A DNA stretch of 64,000 bases from contig JAYMGJ010000280.1 in the NCBI GenBank assembly GCA_037178675.1, positions 32,300 through 96,299 of the forward strand. The letters are read 5' to 3'. Below the pieces are notes generated by a model. That model saw only the letters and a program-made list of their open reading frames with translations, ran no database searches and had not been told where the DNA came from. This document shows, one piece after another, positions 33,730-45,800 of this stretch. The stretch comes from Scleroderma bovista (taxonomy: Eukaryota; Basidiomycota; Agaricomycetes; Boletales; Sclerodermataceae). Position 1 is the first letter of the stretch. Each line of letters starts with the position of its first letter. A program made the translations under genes and the position numbers.

Positions 33730-34960
33730 ATACCGATATAACTTACAAACACGTGAAGTGTCATTCAGGCCATTGTGATTTACCTTCCGCACCCTTTCCA
33801 CTTCACCTACAATCTTTCCTCTCCACTTGCTGTCACAGTCCACTCCTATCAGGGACACGTACACACCACGTTGTAGGACAAGGTACGATCCTATGGGGAT
33901 CCCCTCTTCGCCGACACGGGCTTGGAGCTGAGTAAGATATGGTGCAATGGAGGACTCTGGAAGGCTATTTGAAGGATGAGAGGAGACAGTAAGGACTACC
34001 AAGGGACAAGCGTACGACGTGGACACCTGTACCCTGCGTGAGCGTGCGTTCGGTGGTGGTAAGCGCAGGTACTAAGGCTTTAGTCCATCGAGCATCTTAT
34101 GGAAGAGCGAGGGTATGCCGGGGAGGATGCATATTTTACCCTGCACGCGGACGACGGGCTATGTAGACCGGCCGGGAATCGGACGTTTTAACGTGCATCA
34201 CTGCAAGGGATGTCCGCATTTGTGTATTGCGCGGAGATGGATGTGTGGGGCATGCACGTTTGCGTTTGATGCACATGGGCGTACTATGTGGATAAGCTGT
34301 GGATATATCTGATTTGGAAGTGGCGCCAGTACTCACTGTATCCGACCTGACCAGCGAGATGCACCACTCAGAGATCGCCAGCCACAAACAGGACCTCGGC
34401 GCCTTCTGGGAAGAGCGCCATTCTCTTCTGTGCAGAGCGTTGTTCTTCGAGAGAGGGCCTGTTTTTTTGCTATGCTGTCCACGCGAGCCAGTGTTTTGAT
34501 ATGATAGACTAAGGGACGGTTAAAGGACTTGGCGACCGATGCGTAGTACGTGATTGTCTGGGGTTGATGAGATCGATCAGGGGCATGGAGGGGTTGTAGG
34601 TACCGTCGTGCGTGGGACCTATTCCCCCAGAGGTAACAACCAAGTCGTACTTGTCGACCATCGATCGTCGACTAGCCTCGATGATGCGGTCAGCGAGCGT
34701 ATCCTGCATCAAATGACGCAGAAGCATATGTTCACCTTCGTCTTCGAGGATGACTTCTATTCGTTTCCTGAGAAAACGTCATGATTCTGTGGGCTGTATG
34801 GAATACATCACGAACAGGTCTATATGACCGAGCTCGCAGCAGTATGTACTGTGCAAAGTAATTCGAGTTGCGGTCGAGCGTCTTTCCTTTCACCTCTTTG
34901 GTTGTGAGCGAGATAAATTGAGGGAAAGCAAGGGCACACACCCGATGACGAGGGAAATGG
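33730..34960 (-). pseudogene. CinA-N/MoCF-domain gene, full-length but broken
   Basis: The order of segments matches the intact gene at 40969-42255, including the DKYDLVVTSGGIGPTHDG motif (about 34620-34670) and the C-terminal YVSLIGVDCDSKWR. Several lesions are visible. The GDEILNGKT exon start is shortened (AGGTGAAAGGAAAGACG in place of the normal GATGAAATCCTGAACG region), a large central part after the TSGGIGPTHD exon is not open, and the 3' part is rearranged. It follows Hsp70 copy 2 tail to tail. Confidence 0.7.
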
Positions 34961-35034
34961 CCGCCTTGATGTACTGGCCGTGCTAGCCGAGGGGGTTCTT
35001 TGAGATGGAAGAGTTTGCCGGTCGTGCGAGAGGG

Positions 35035-35190
35035 GGAAGCGATAAGCTTGATGTTTTTTCCCACTACGCGAAGGTGGCATCTGATGAGAGGATCAACCTT
35101 TTGGGCTCTGTTTGGGCAGCCGTAGTACGTTCGTCGACAAGCCGTCTTCTGCTCAGCCTGACTGATCTGTATACAGGCAAAGTTCAATGC
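35035..35190 (+). pseudogene. GST 3'-end fragment
   Basis: VFSHYAKVASDERI matches the C-terminal exon of GST copies A and B; a frame shift follows within ten codons. No other exon is present. Confidence 0.6.
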
Positions 35191-35487
35191 TGATGGAAGG
35201 TAAATGCACTTGACAAATAGCATTTTGTACTTGATACTGGTGGACGAAGAGTCGGATGTGTTTCCACAGAATAGCAGACAGCCCGATAGAAAGCATCTTG
35301 ATATTGAATAGGGTTATATATTGGTAGGAATGATGCGTAGCTGGGAGTGCAGGAACAAATGATACATATCTACTGTGGAGACGAGATAAGACAACTGGCC
35401 CACAAACAATGGCATGATACTAGTACATATCAGTTAACAGGGAATACATGATAGGCCTCCCGGACGTGATGTTGTCATGGTAAAGAT

Positions 35488-36568
35488 TCAATACCAATAC
35501 AGGCATTCCGTGATTCGGTGGAGAACAATGACAGCAAGGACAAGCAGACCATAACATACAGCATATAACCACCCCTCCCCAACCAGGAAACCCTGGAATA
35601 TCAATGCTAGCAAGAAAAATATGATGCTATGGACAATGAAAACACTGTGAGTTGCTTGTAACCATAACAACCACGCTCAACACACCTGTGCATAAAAAAT
35701 ATAAACGGAGAGCTCAGGGTAAAAACCACGATATCAGAACGTGCTGTACGGTGATTTGTCTATCTTCAGCATAAGCAAATGCTTTGTTTAGCAGTGACAG
35801 TCCTAAGAATCACTTACCAACAGCCTTGGTAAGTACGTAGTTGATCCCAACGAAATGCTGGCAAGTGCAGCCAAAAGAGACAAAAAATAGAAACCTTGAA
35901 CAATGGCCGATTCGTTCGGTGGACCAAAAACGAGAAGGCTGGCACCCGTCCCAAGGATCAGCGTCGCCTTTTTAGACTCATATTAGCAACCTGTCTGAGT
36001 TGATGTGCAATGTTCTCAAACTCACCGAGAAGTTGACATGTTTTATTTTTTTTGCGTATTCTTTAGAAAAATTGCGCCATTCCTCAATATCAGTAGAGAG
36101 TACTCCATTATTGTCTTTGACTTGGGTGTCAGCGAGGGAACGTCGGACGAAGTCAAGTTGATTGACGGAGACCACGAAAATCAACAAACGCAGAACCCCC
36201 CACGCAAGATTGATCGAGCCTTGTTTGAAAGCTCGGTATCTATTTGGAGGAAGTAAGATGTGGAGTGGAGGTGTGCCATTAGTTTGCCCACAGCCTTCTT
36301 CCATTGCCGCACCATCGGATCCTTGGCGCTGTCTACGCGAGTAGAGTCCAGAATTCGTTTGACCAGCTGTGGTGCTTGGACGTCCTTCAGGGAGAGGTTC
36401 CTTCCCTTCTGCGATGGTAGAAGTCCTCAGAGGAGACTCATGATTCGGGTGCTGGTCACTGGGCATTTGGGAGATTGGATAGAGGATTCCGAGAATTGGT
36501 TGGTTTGGTATAACGGTAGGATGTGGTGGCCATTTAAGTGAGATTCCATAGAGGTATAACGTGGACAC
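35488..36568 (-). CDS. Multi-pass membrane protein of unknown function
   Basis: Exon 1 (36568-36026) is hydrophilic, with IEEWRNFSKEYAKKIKHVNF at its end; the likely start is the ATG at 36466 (MPSDQHPNHE). A GT-AG intron (35968-36025, 58 nt) leads to exon 2 (35967-35818) with two hydrophobic segments around a PPNES loop (ATLILGTGASLLVFG, FYFLSLLAALASISLG). The last exon near 35670-35488 adds two more (IIFFLLALIFQGFLVG, WLYAVCYGLLVLAVIVL). The exon between 35670 and 35817 is not resolved. Exon 2 ends TTG|GTAAGTG, as in the related copy at 39.8-40.5 kb. Four membrane spans and a long N-terminal cytosolic part are predicted; no family is recognised. Confidence 0.55.
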
Positions 36569-37880
36569 TGTCTTGCACGTTGTAAGTGCATGGATTACCT
36601 CTGGTCGGTCGATTTTCTCCCTGTTCCAGCTTCGTCCTCGCGCCGCATGAGGTGCAACTACCTGTGGGTGGAGCTAAGCCAAGGGTCCTGTGGCAAGAGC
36701 GGGGCAGTTCCTTTCGTGGCTCTGCTTATTCGTTCTGCTGTACGGTCGGTGCCGGGGACTTTGGGCACTGTGAAAAATCATCTTGCTTACAGATTGAACC
36801 CCGGATCTGCAAAGTTACCTGAAGGAGAATGGGCATGGAATGGGCACTCCGTTCGGAAGGACATGCTGTAAGAAAATTTTTCCACTCGCTTAGACGCTCG
36901 CAGGTCAATAAGTAAGAGCCTGGCTCCATCAGGTACAAGAGATTATCAAACAACCGCCCCGCTTGTTGTGTGTTCAGATCGGCCTATCCCCCCTTCCCTC
37001 AAGGAGGATACATGCAGCGAACTTGAGACTTGAGTAGAAGGAATCGAACGGAATTGAAATAATGACGATCGCGGAGACATCTACAACCCATCGCGGTGTC
37101 GAGCTGGCATGAGTGCGCCATCAGACGTTGAAGAAAAGATGACGCATTTCCAGTTGCAGTGGTCGACGTTGTCGTAGATCAGGTGATGAGTCGCTACAGC
37201 AAAACGCACTAACCTGCATGTTGACAGGATGGAGCCACAGTAATCTGAATGAACTTTGACTGTGATGATCAAGGGACTACCAACTGGGAATCAGACCGAG
37301 GCACCTCGCACTGCGGCAAGCGCCGCGGCTGTCCGACATTGGAGATACCCTTTGTCCTCGCGCAGTTGATGTCGGATTCAATGCTGTTAGCTTCTCCAAA
37401 TCCTCATTTTCCTGTTCAGAATGATCTTGCCAAGATTGGCCGACTGCGTAGTAGAACAGCTCAACCTGGGTACAAACAAATGTGAATACCTCGGATCATC
37501 GAATATGTATGTAATAGATCGACTAACCACGCACAGAACAATTAGTGTTTGTGTACTAAACAGCCTCGCGATGGTCGTGCCCTACAAGTTGACATAGCCA
37601 CTCAATTGTTCCCAACACCATGCGGCAATGAGGCACTGGAGAGGCCTATGTATGTAATCCAGTGCCCGTCCTTCGTCGGGTGCACGTGTACGAGTAGATG
37701 GAGTGCCACAGCCTTTTCGAATCAGGAAGCCTGCCAGGATCTGTCAGACGACTTGGTCGTTGGCTCGGATGCTTCTGTTGTCCCGGATCGCACTGCTACC
37801 ACATAGGCGTGAGATATGCACGCATTCCAGCGACAGGCTCGTGGGATCATCCGAAGTGACTGGCAATCGTTGCTTCGGCA
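36569..37880. other. 1.3 kb intergenic
   Basis: Short open frames on both strands lack domains or splice partners. I see no repeat and no RNA gene. Confidence 0.35.
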
Positions 37881-37884
37881 TTCA

Positions 37885-38880
37885 CTTGTAATCCGTTCTT
37901 GCTCTCTTGTACATATCCATCCCCTCTGCCGACACGAGTTTGAAGCTGAGTAAGATATGGTGCAACGGAGGACTCTGGAAGGCTATGTCGAAGGATGAGA
38001 GTGCACAGCACAGTGAGTACTACCAAGGGACGGGCGTACGGCGTGAACACCTGTACCCTGCGTGGGCGCGCGTCCGGTGGTGGCAAGGGCAGGTAAGGGG
38101 TTTCAGTCCATCGAACGTCTTCTGGAAGAGTGAGGGTATGCCAAGGAAGATGCATAGTTTACCTTGCACGACGGGCTGTGGGAATCAGGCGTTTTAGCGT
38201 GCCCATCGCAAGGGATGTCCGCATTTGTGCATTGCATGGAAACGGATGTGGGTCAACCACACGTTTGCGTTTGGTGCACATGCGGTATAAGCATGTGCGT
38301 ATGTAGATATATGCGATAATGTGGCGTTAGCACGCACCATATCCCACCTGGCCAGCGAGACGCACCGCTCGGAGATCGCCAGCCACAAACAGGACCTCGG
38401 CGCGCCATTTTCTTCCGTGCAGTGCGTTTTTCTTCGGTCTAGTGCGCGAAAGAGGGCCTGTTTTTGGATATGCTCTCCATGCGAACCAGTGCTTTGGTAT
38501 GATAGGCTAGTGGATGGTGGAAGGACTTGGCGATGGATGCGTAGTACGTGATGTCTGGGGCTGATGAACGGAGGTGTTGGACGTACCGTCGTGAATGGGA
38601 CCGGCTAACCCCGATGCTGATGTGATGTGATTTTCGGGGATGGCTTCTATTCGTTTCCTGAGAAAACATCATAGTTCTGTTGGCTGTGTGGAATCCGTCA
38701 CGAACAGACCTTATAATACCGAGTTCGGAGCAGTAGTACTGTGTAAAGTAATTCCAGTTGCGGTCGAGCGTCTTTCCGTTTAGGACCTCACCTCTTTGGT
38801 TGTGAGCGAGATAAATTGAGGAAAAGCAAGGGCACAAGCCCGATGACGAGGGCAATGGCCGAGGGGGCTCTTTGAGACGT
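37885..38880 (-). pseudogene. CinA-N/MoCF-domain gene, second broken copy
   Basis: VLNGKTLDRNWNYFTQYY (near 38770) and ITYYASIAKSFHHPL (near 38550) match the intact gene, but the exon with the TSGGIGPTHD motif has been deleted. The C-terminal exon survives (PDARPRRVQVFTPYARPLVV, PESSVAPYLTQLQTRVG) and then runs out of register. It lies between the two membrane-protein copies. Confidence 0.68.
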
Positions 38881-38944
38881 AAGAGTTTGCCAAGGTGGAC
38901 TGTCGTGCTGTGAAGGCGATAAGCCTCAACTGGAATTAATCTTC

Positions 38945-39200
38945 ACTCATCGCCAAAATTCTCGGTGTGGTTCAGTTTCCTTGATTAGTAGGGCTTCGAC
39001 TATTTTCTCTAACACGTGAGCCCGTAGTTCTGGTGGGAGCAGCAGCACGAATTCCACTCGAGGACTAGTAACTCGCGCTGGCGGGACCTTTTCGTTGTGC
39101 GCTGGCTGGACTGTGTGCGGCGCTGCTGAGCATACACCCACGTTTCCACACACTGTGCAAAGATGAGACTCGGAGGATCAAGGCAGCCTGAGTGATCTAT
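38945..39200 (+). pseudogene. GST intron 3/exon 4 fragment
   Basis: GGTTCAGTTTCCTTGAT through GAGCAGCAGCACGAATTCC matches the third intron and start of exon 4 of GST copy C, followed by degraded exon 4 (cgctggctggactgtgtgcgg). A further 3' scrap lies at 39740-39815 (gcgtgaaggtgacatctgat). Confidence 0.6.
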
Positions 39201-39828
39201 AGGGAGGTCAAGTTGGTGATAGAGGGTGAAGGCACCTCACAGATATTTGAACTTGATGCTACACATTGGCAGATATCTTCATTGCCAATGCTGAGATGTT
39301 TACTGGTTGGACAGTGTGCAGCGCTGTTGAGTGTGAAAATGTTGTGATGGTGCCGGAAATCCCCGGCAGCTAGCGTCCAGCCGATGAGCGCTAGGTAGGC
39401 GCCTACCTCTCTCGTTCTCGAACCACCACTAGCGTGTGCTCGTCGCCATCTCTTTCAGCATCCTCGCATATCCGTCTCTCTCGTTGCACCCACCCTCTGC
39501 ACCCTTTATACCCTGTAATTGCCTTAGTCATTTAAGTCCATAGATAATACATGACATATGGTTTGGCTCAATCCATTCGTCCTCCTTAGTCCACGGTGCA
39601 TGACTTCCGGCGAGCAGGTATCCTGCCCACCCGAGCGGCTCCACCTGCCTCGCCCCAGCTGAGCTAACGCTCGGCCCAGCCCAACCACAGCAGGTCGCGC
39701 ACCACCGAACTGAGTGACGGACGAAGCTGGAGCTCACTGCGTGAAGGTGACATCTGATGAGAGGATCAACTTTGCCAATTGGGCTCTACTTATGCAGCCT
39801 ACATTCGTCAACTAAGGAGCCAATATTA
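39201..39828. other. Intergenic with a 16-bp palindrome
   Basis: AGGTAGGCGCCTACCT at 39392-39407 is a perfect palindrome. A GC-rich block at 39600-39690 has a faint tRNA-like D-arm, but I could not build a tRNA from it. No gene. Confidence 0.35.
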
Positions 39829-40540
39829 CTATGGCAGTGGTTCTGTGATCATCCAGTAGCAGAGAGTAACGACGGCACAGAAAAGCAGGGAAACACCTGC
39901 AGGAACCATCCAACCCTCTTCCTCCTGGAAAAAATAATAAAACAGTCCTAGAAAGAAAAATGAGGTGCTAGTAGTACGATAATAAAAACATTTGTGAGTT
40001 CCTATGTAATCATAGAAATGATGCTCAACACACCTGTACTTAAAAGAACTCGGGGTATAAGCCAATGGGCGGCCATTACCCTATTTGCGGCATAAGCAAG
40101 TTTACCTGCAGTAATAGTCCTAAAAATCACTCACCAACCATTTTGGTGAGCACATAATTGTCACCAACACGATACTACCCAGTGCACAAAAAGAGAGAGA
40201 TACATAAACCCGAGGCGAGACCGTCTTCGACTGGCGAATGGAATCGATGGCAAGAAGGCCGACAATCGCTGTAAGGACCAATGTCACAGTCGCCTTTTTA
40301 GAAACACGTTAGTAGCAGTTACTAAATGCTGATGTGTTGAACATTCTCAAACTCACTTGCAACAAATGAACACGCTTTCTATTGCACAAGATTGCCTCAC
40401 CCATAGGACTGAAGGCTGGTTTAAAAGGTCAATAGGCTCTACTTTGAGGAGATTTCGGAAATGTGTCAGTACCATGTGCGCCGCTCGACAGGGGAAATGC
40501 GTCATTAGTGTGCTGATGACCTTCTTCCATTGCCGCACCG
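39829..40540 (-). pseudogene. Related multi-pass membrane protein, probably decayed
   Basis: A central exon (GT-AG flanked, about 40297-40139) encodes ATVTLVLTAIVGLLAIDSIR and VYVSLSFCALGSIVLVTIM, the same exon structure as in the gene at 35488-36568. A C-terminal exon near 39829-40000 has WMVPAGVSLLFCAVVTLCYW. The upstream exon (40540-40370) has EPIDLLNQPSVL in one frame and RKRVHLLQ in another, so a shift or an extra intron separates them. It may be a working gene with one more intron; decay seems more likely. Confidence 0.42.
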
Positions 40541-40968
40541 TTGGTTCTGACTTGGCGCTGTCTAGGCGGGTATGGCGCAGAGTTTGGTTGACCAGCCGTG
40601 GTGGACATTTTTCAGATTTGATAAAGGAACTCCGAGAATTGGTGGCGGATATTTACGAAGTGCGATTTGCTTGGATTACGTCAATTTTTCCCCGCCCCCG
40701 CTTCGGCGCCACCATGCATGTTGGGCCACCGAGCCGAGGAACAAGGAGCAAGACGGTTCCTGTCGTGGCTCTGCTTGTTTACTACATACTACGAGGCCAG
40801 AGATATGCTCGCCTGGGCGCCCCTAATCTGTGTGTTCCCTTTGATTCTGCATTCCTTATGTTGTTGGCCGTTTACTTCCCTGCTATCTTCGCTCGATGCT
40901 CCATCATATACTATACTCGTGTCAATATCGATATAACTTACAAATACGAGAAGAGTAATTTATGTAGG

Positions 40969-42255
40969 TCATTGTGATTTACCTTGCGCACCCTTTTCAC
41001 CTTCACCGACAATGTTCCCCTGGAGTTCCCTCTCCACTTCTGCAGCAATACTTGTGACCCGTTCGCGGTCCACACTTATCAGAGACACGTACACGCCACG
41101 TTGTAGGACAGGGTACGATCCTATGCGGATTCCCTCTACGCCGACACGGGCCTGTAGCCGAGTAAGGTATGGCGCAATGGAGGACTCTGGAAGACTATTC
41201 GAAAGATGAGAGTGGAGAGTAAGGAGCATCAAGGGACGAGCGTACGACGTGAACACCTGTACCCTACATGGGCGTGTGTCCGGTGGTGGCAAGGGCAGGT
41301 AAGGCTTCAGACCATCGAGCATCTTCTGGAAGAGCGAAGGTATGCCGGGGAAAATGCATAGTTTACCCTGCACGCGGACGACGGGCTAGACCGGCCGGGA
41401 ATCAGACGTTTTAGCGTGCATCACAAGGGATGTCACCGCATGTGTGGAGGTGGGGCATACACGTTTGCGGTTGATGCACATGCGCGTATGTGGATATATG
41501 CCATTCGGAAGTGGCGTCAGCACCCATTGTATCTGACCCGACCAGCGAGACGCACCACCCAGAGATCGCCAGCGACAAACAGGACCTCGGCACCTTCTGG
41601 GAAGAGCGCCATTCTCTTCTGTGCAGTGCGTTGTTCTTCAGTCTGGTGTGCGAGAGAGGGCCTATTTTTGGCTATGCTCTCCATGCGAGCCAGTGTTTCG
41701 GTATGATAGACCAAGGGGCGGTTGAATGACTTGGCGATGGATGCATACGTGATGTCTGGAGTTGATAAGATCGGCTCTCAGGGGCAGGGAGGGGGTGTAC
41801 GTACCGTCGTGGGTGGGACCTATGCCCCCAGAGGTGACGACCAAGTCGTACTTGTCGACCAATCGTCGACTGGCTTCGATACTGATACGGTCAGAAGGCG
41901 TAGTGCGCATCAAATGACGCAGAAGCATACATGTCGTTTTCGTCGTCGGGGATGACTTCTATTCGTTTCCTGAGAAGACATCACAGTTCTGTGGGGCTGT
42001 GTGGAATGCGTCACGAACAGGTCTATACCGAGCTCGAAGCAGTACTGTGCAAAGTAATTCGAGTTGCGGTCGAGCGTCTTTCCGTTCAGGATTTCATCTC
42101 TTCGGCTGTGAGGGAGACAAGTCGAGCGAGAGCAAGGGCACACACCCGATGATGAGGGCAGCGGCGGTCCTGATGTGGTGTCCTTGGTTCTTCGGGACGG
42201 GCGAGAGCGCCAGGGAGGACGCGGTGCGAGCGATAAGCCTGGCCTGGAGGGACAT
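40969..42255 (-). CDS. CinA-N/MoCF-domain protein, intact copy
   Basis: Exons on the minus strand are 42255-42146, 42099-42019, 41969-41931, 41881-41805, 41755-41556, 41385-41246 and 41194-40969; they total 291 codons (290 residues). All introns are GT-AG, 46-51 nt, except intron 5 (41386-41555), which is 170 nt. Conserved blocks are AALIIGDEILNGKTLDRNSN, LKRIEVIPDDEND, DLVVTSGGIGPTHDDITY, LWVPVVRVQGKLCIFPGIP and PESSIAPYLTRLQARVG. This is the COG1058 fold shared with CinA N-domains and MoaB/Mog, in which nucleotide or ADP-ribose pyrophosphatase activity is known for some members; the role here is inferred. The N-terminus MSLQARLIARTASSLALS resembles a mitochondrial presequence. It is the probable parent of three broken copies in the window. 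Confidence 0.87.
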
Positions 42256-42410
42256 GGTCGAACGAGACGAGGAATCTGCTCTTGTGACGGGGGACACACG
42301 TGCGTCGCCAGCCAATCAGAACGCGCGAAACGAGCACACGAGCATTCTCCAACTCTCCGTGCGTTTTTAACTCGAGTCCGTCGTCTCGTCGTCGTCGTCG
42401 TCTCTCCCCC
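42256..42410. promoter_or_regulatory. Divergent promoter of MoCF gene and bHLH gene
   Basis: Only about 155 bp separate the MoCF ATG (42255) and the first bHLH ATG (42411). The end is CGTCGT/CTCTCC-rich, as is common for fungal leader sequences. No TATA box. Confidence 0.4.
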
Positions 42411-43797
42411 ATGTTTCCCTTCCGTCCCATCGCCCCCGCGCCCCCGTCTCCGTCTCTCCCTGCACGCGACATGCCCAGCGACGTCTACGCTGCGTCGTGC
42501 AACCCTCCCCGCCGTGCAAAGCGTGTGCGCCCAGACGACTCTCCTCCGTACCCCCACCCCGTCCGCGAGTCGCCCTCTCCGTCCACAGACAACCCCGACG
42601 ACGTCCCCCAGCCCTCTCCCCCGAAGCGCCGGGGCCGCAAGCCTGGCACCCTGTCTCGTGCTGCACGCGAGGCACAGAGGAAAATCAATCACTCCCTCAT
42701 AGAAAAAGCCCGTCGCACAAAAATTAACGATGCGCTGGCTACGTTGCGCACACTCGTTCCCCCCCATTACAAACGTGCTTTCCTGGATGATCATCAAGAC
42801 GAGTCTGACGACGATCAAGATCCCACCAGCACCGGCATCAACAGGCCAAAACAGCAGAAATCAAAGGGCTCAGGGGAAAAAGAGTTCAAGTTGGAGATCC
42901 TCGTTCGCACCGTTGCCTATCTCCAAGACTTGACCGAGAGGGCCGAGAGCCTCGAGCGTGACGGGTGTCCACACTGCAGCAAGTCTATCTCGTCGTTGCG
43001 AGACGGCGGTCCTGCCAGGCGCACCGACGAGCCTGCCACTGCCCCGCCCCCATCCGCAGCACCCAAATTCACCTCCACCTCCCGTCTCCCTTCTATCTCG
43101 ACGTGGCTGCCCACCCTCACACCTTCCCAGTCGCCGTCATGTGATCTCACAGTCCCTTCCCCTTCTTCTCTTGGTGCACGCCCATCTGCCATCGGTGCCA
43201 ATATCCCGCCATCCCATCAATTACCCACCCCTCCCACGTCAGCAGCCTTCACGTCCTCCGCATCCACCGTCGTCGGCGTCCTTCCTGCCCTCACATTACC
43301 CTCCCCACGCACACTCCTCCCCGCTGGCCTCCACGGGCTTCTCCACTCGACCCCGGGCACACTCGGGACGAATGCCAATCCAAGGATTGCCATCGGTGGG
43401 AAGAAGACAACAACAACGGCTCCCCTGCCGCTTCACCCGTGTACACCCCTGACGATGAGACCGCAGCCTCGCTATTGTTGCGCATGAGCACGTCATCCAG
43501 TACGACGTCTCCCATCCTCCCGACATCGCCGCAATCCGGGATGAACAGGCTGCGCTCGTCATCGTCTGCGTCTCTCACGTCGATGTGGCTCAATCCGGCC
43601 ATGATGGATGCTGGCATGGGCTATGGCGGTGGCGGTGGCGGCGGTTCGTCACGGTCTGATGCGGAGTCAGGCCCGAGTGCGCGGTCTGCATTGACGCCTA
43701 GTCGGTTGTTGGGCTTGGCGACCAGGAGATCCGAGGTGAGTGATGCCCGTAACACGTTTGGTGGCATATCACCGACTCATCAATCTCACAGTAGGTA
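42411..43797 (+). CDS. bHLH transcription factor
   Basis: The start is ATG 42411 or, perhaps better, 42471 (MPSDVYAASCNPP). A Pro/Arg-rich nuclear-signal-like part (SPPKRRGRKPGTLSR) is followed by the basic region and helix 1, INHSLIEKARRTKINDALAT, with the HxxxExxRR residues that contact E-boxes. The loop is long and acidic (about 40 residues), and helix 2 is KLEILVRTVAYLQDL. The rest is Ser/Pro-rich with SRLPSISTWLPTL. The reading frame changes between about 43265 and 43400, by an unresolved intron or an indel, into the conserved-looking tail SPVYTPDDETAASLLLRMST. A final GT-AG intron at about 43735-43791 would bring in the stop. It is divergent from the MoCF gene. Confidence 0.83.
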
Positions 43798-44163
43798 AAT
43801 TGATACTGTTTTTTTTTTGGTTTTTGCCTCGCTTGGATATACAGTCGTGTATAAATATACCTTAGTTCGTGTAGTTGGTATCGCCTTGGCTATTTATCCC
43901 CTCTCTCTCTTTGTAGTACTCGTTTGTTGTATGTACAACTATTCTACAGTGTTGTGCTTGTATGTATTGATGACGAGGTAGACATACCTCGGTACGAGTC
44001 CCGACAGGACCACGTCACAAGCATCATGAAGGCGCAATCATTGAATCAACCGCATGCTTCGAATGTGCGCTCGGGATTGGTCCATACTGTAAATGACGTC
44101 AAGGTCTCACATCTACGTTTAAGCTCATGGGCCACAGCCCCAGAATCCCACTAGCTGATAGCC
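43798..44163. other. bHLH 3' flank
   Basis: A T-rich stretch (ten Ts near 43811), then unremarkable sequence. No gene. Confidence 0.35.
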
Positions 44164-44865
44164 TGACTGTTATCACTGCCCAGTTGGCTCCGGACACGTA
44201 AAACCTGGACCCGCTGAGCCGGCGAAACAATCCCATTCGTTTCTCCAACCTTATGGATGGCCTTGCTCCTGGAGGTTGGCAGGGCCAATTTACGTATGTG
44301 ACAATGTCAGCCTGATCTGGGCCTGGCCAATGCCCAGCTGAGGCGGGAGACCCGTTTGTAAGAGAGAGCATTTTGATTCGAGGGACGAAGCTAAAATGGC
44401 TGGCAGCTGTGAACTCGTCAGTTCAGACTGACCAGTTGTCAAGTTTAAAGTTGAACACGGTGCTAGCCCGATGTATGTTCGACCATCATCATATCAGTCA
44501 CTGACTGTTACTATCACTGCCCAGTTGGCCCCGGACACGTATGTAAAACATGGATCCGCCGAGCCGGCGAAACAATCCCATTCGTTTCTCCAACCTTGTG
44601 TTACTATTGGATGGCCTTGCTCAGCCTGGAGGAGTTGACCTGAGGGTCAATTTACGACCCGTGTTTATAAGTTCGACACGACCTGACACGACATACATAC
44701 TTATGTATGTGTCAGTGTCAGCCTGATCTGGGCTTTGCCAATGCCCAGCTGAGGGGGGAAACCCGTTTGTAAGAGAGTGTATTTTGATTCGGGGGATGAA
44801 GCTAAAATGGCTGGCAGCTGTGAACTCGTCAGTTCAGTTGTCAGGTTTAAAGTTGAACACGGCAG
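44164..44865. repeat. Direct tandem duplication, about 340 bp unit
   Basis: 44164-44468 and 44504-44865 share CACTGCCCAGTTGG, GAGCCGGCGAAACAATCCCA, TTCGTTTCTCCAACCTT, CCAATGCCCAGCTGAGG and ATGGCTGGCAGCTGTGAACT in the same order. The second copy has an insertion near 44640-44705. Noncoding. Confidence 0.85.
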
Positions 44866-45059
44866 TGTAGCAGCCCGGTTCGCACCCTATGTTCGCGAAA
44901 TTATCTCAGTACGATAAGGATATTCCCTGGTGTCTCCCACGGAGTAGTATGGGAATCGGGAACAGGGGGAGTCTTCGTACGTTGTTTGTTCGCCGTTGGT
45001 CCCACCTGGATGAGTCGTCCATTGCTTTAGGAATGTGACCCCCTCTTTTGGGGACGCCC

Positions 45060-45800
45060 TTCATTTCTTTCTGCCACGACGATGGGTTCGAGCTTCGAGC
45101 TTCAAGCTTCAAGACTCAGAGTTGGGTACCATATCCCGCTCTTAGGAATTCTAGGTCCCACCCAGAAATGGGTACACACGAACGCATGGAACGCGTTGAC
45201 GACTCAGAAATGATTCAGGTGAGCACCTTGACTGACTGAGACGTATCGACTGGAACATCTGTGCCACTGCTTTCAAAAGTAGGGCGAAGCATAGCATTCG
45301 GGGGTAGAGCCTATCACCTAATGGCATGCTTCGCTTGACCTTCACTGCATCGTGCACCCGCCCAGCGTCTGATCACGCCTAACGTTTTCAGAGGGCGCCT
45401 CTCAAATCCCCAATGAACAGACTGCCGCACGGATTCCAGAATCAGTCGCACTTTTTACCGCAGGATTCTTTTCTAGTACGGTAGCTGGCCCACCAGGAAC
45501 CGCTCCACGCATTGAACCAGCCAGCCACACACAGAGAGCGACCCACACAGACCGCTTCCTCAGCTTTCCCGGATAATAGTAGTACATGTTACCGCAGGCT
45601 CTTCCGTAACCCATGCCTGCACGACGGTCTTGAGGCTCTCGGTGCCATTGTTGTTGGTGTTGGTGTTGTCGTTGTTGTCGTGATTTGCGGGCGGACGCGT
45701 GAGGCTTGTCTTTGTGCTTTGGCTGCTTCTGGCGCGAGCCTTGTCTTGTCTCTGCGCCGGCGTTCAGCGTTGACCAAGGTTACTGTATGACTCTAAACCA
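45060..45800. repeat. Left copy of direct repeat flanking the F-box gene
   Basis: GGGTACACACGAACGCATGG, CATTCGGGGGTAGAG, TCACCTAATGGCATG and CTCTCAAATCCCCAATGA recur in the same order at 48599-48890. The segment TGGTCTTGAGGC is also shared (45630 and 48332). On the minus strand it has short open frames (LKTVVQAWVTEEPAV) that look like remnants of one exon. Confidence 0.75.

Noticed and set aside
39600..39690. tRNA-like GC-rich block with TTAGCTCAGC on the minus strand
   Set aside because: No T-loop GGTTCGA box and no pairing acceptor stem could be found.
42300..42410. Upstream extension of the bHLH frame
   Set aside because: The codons are open but cross the promoter region of the divergent MoCF gene and contain no conserved part.
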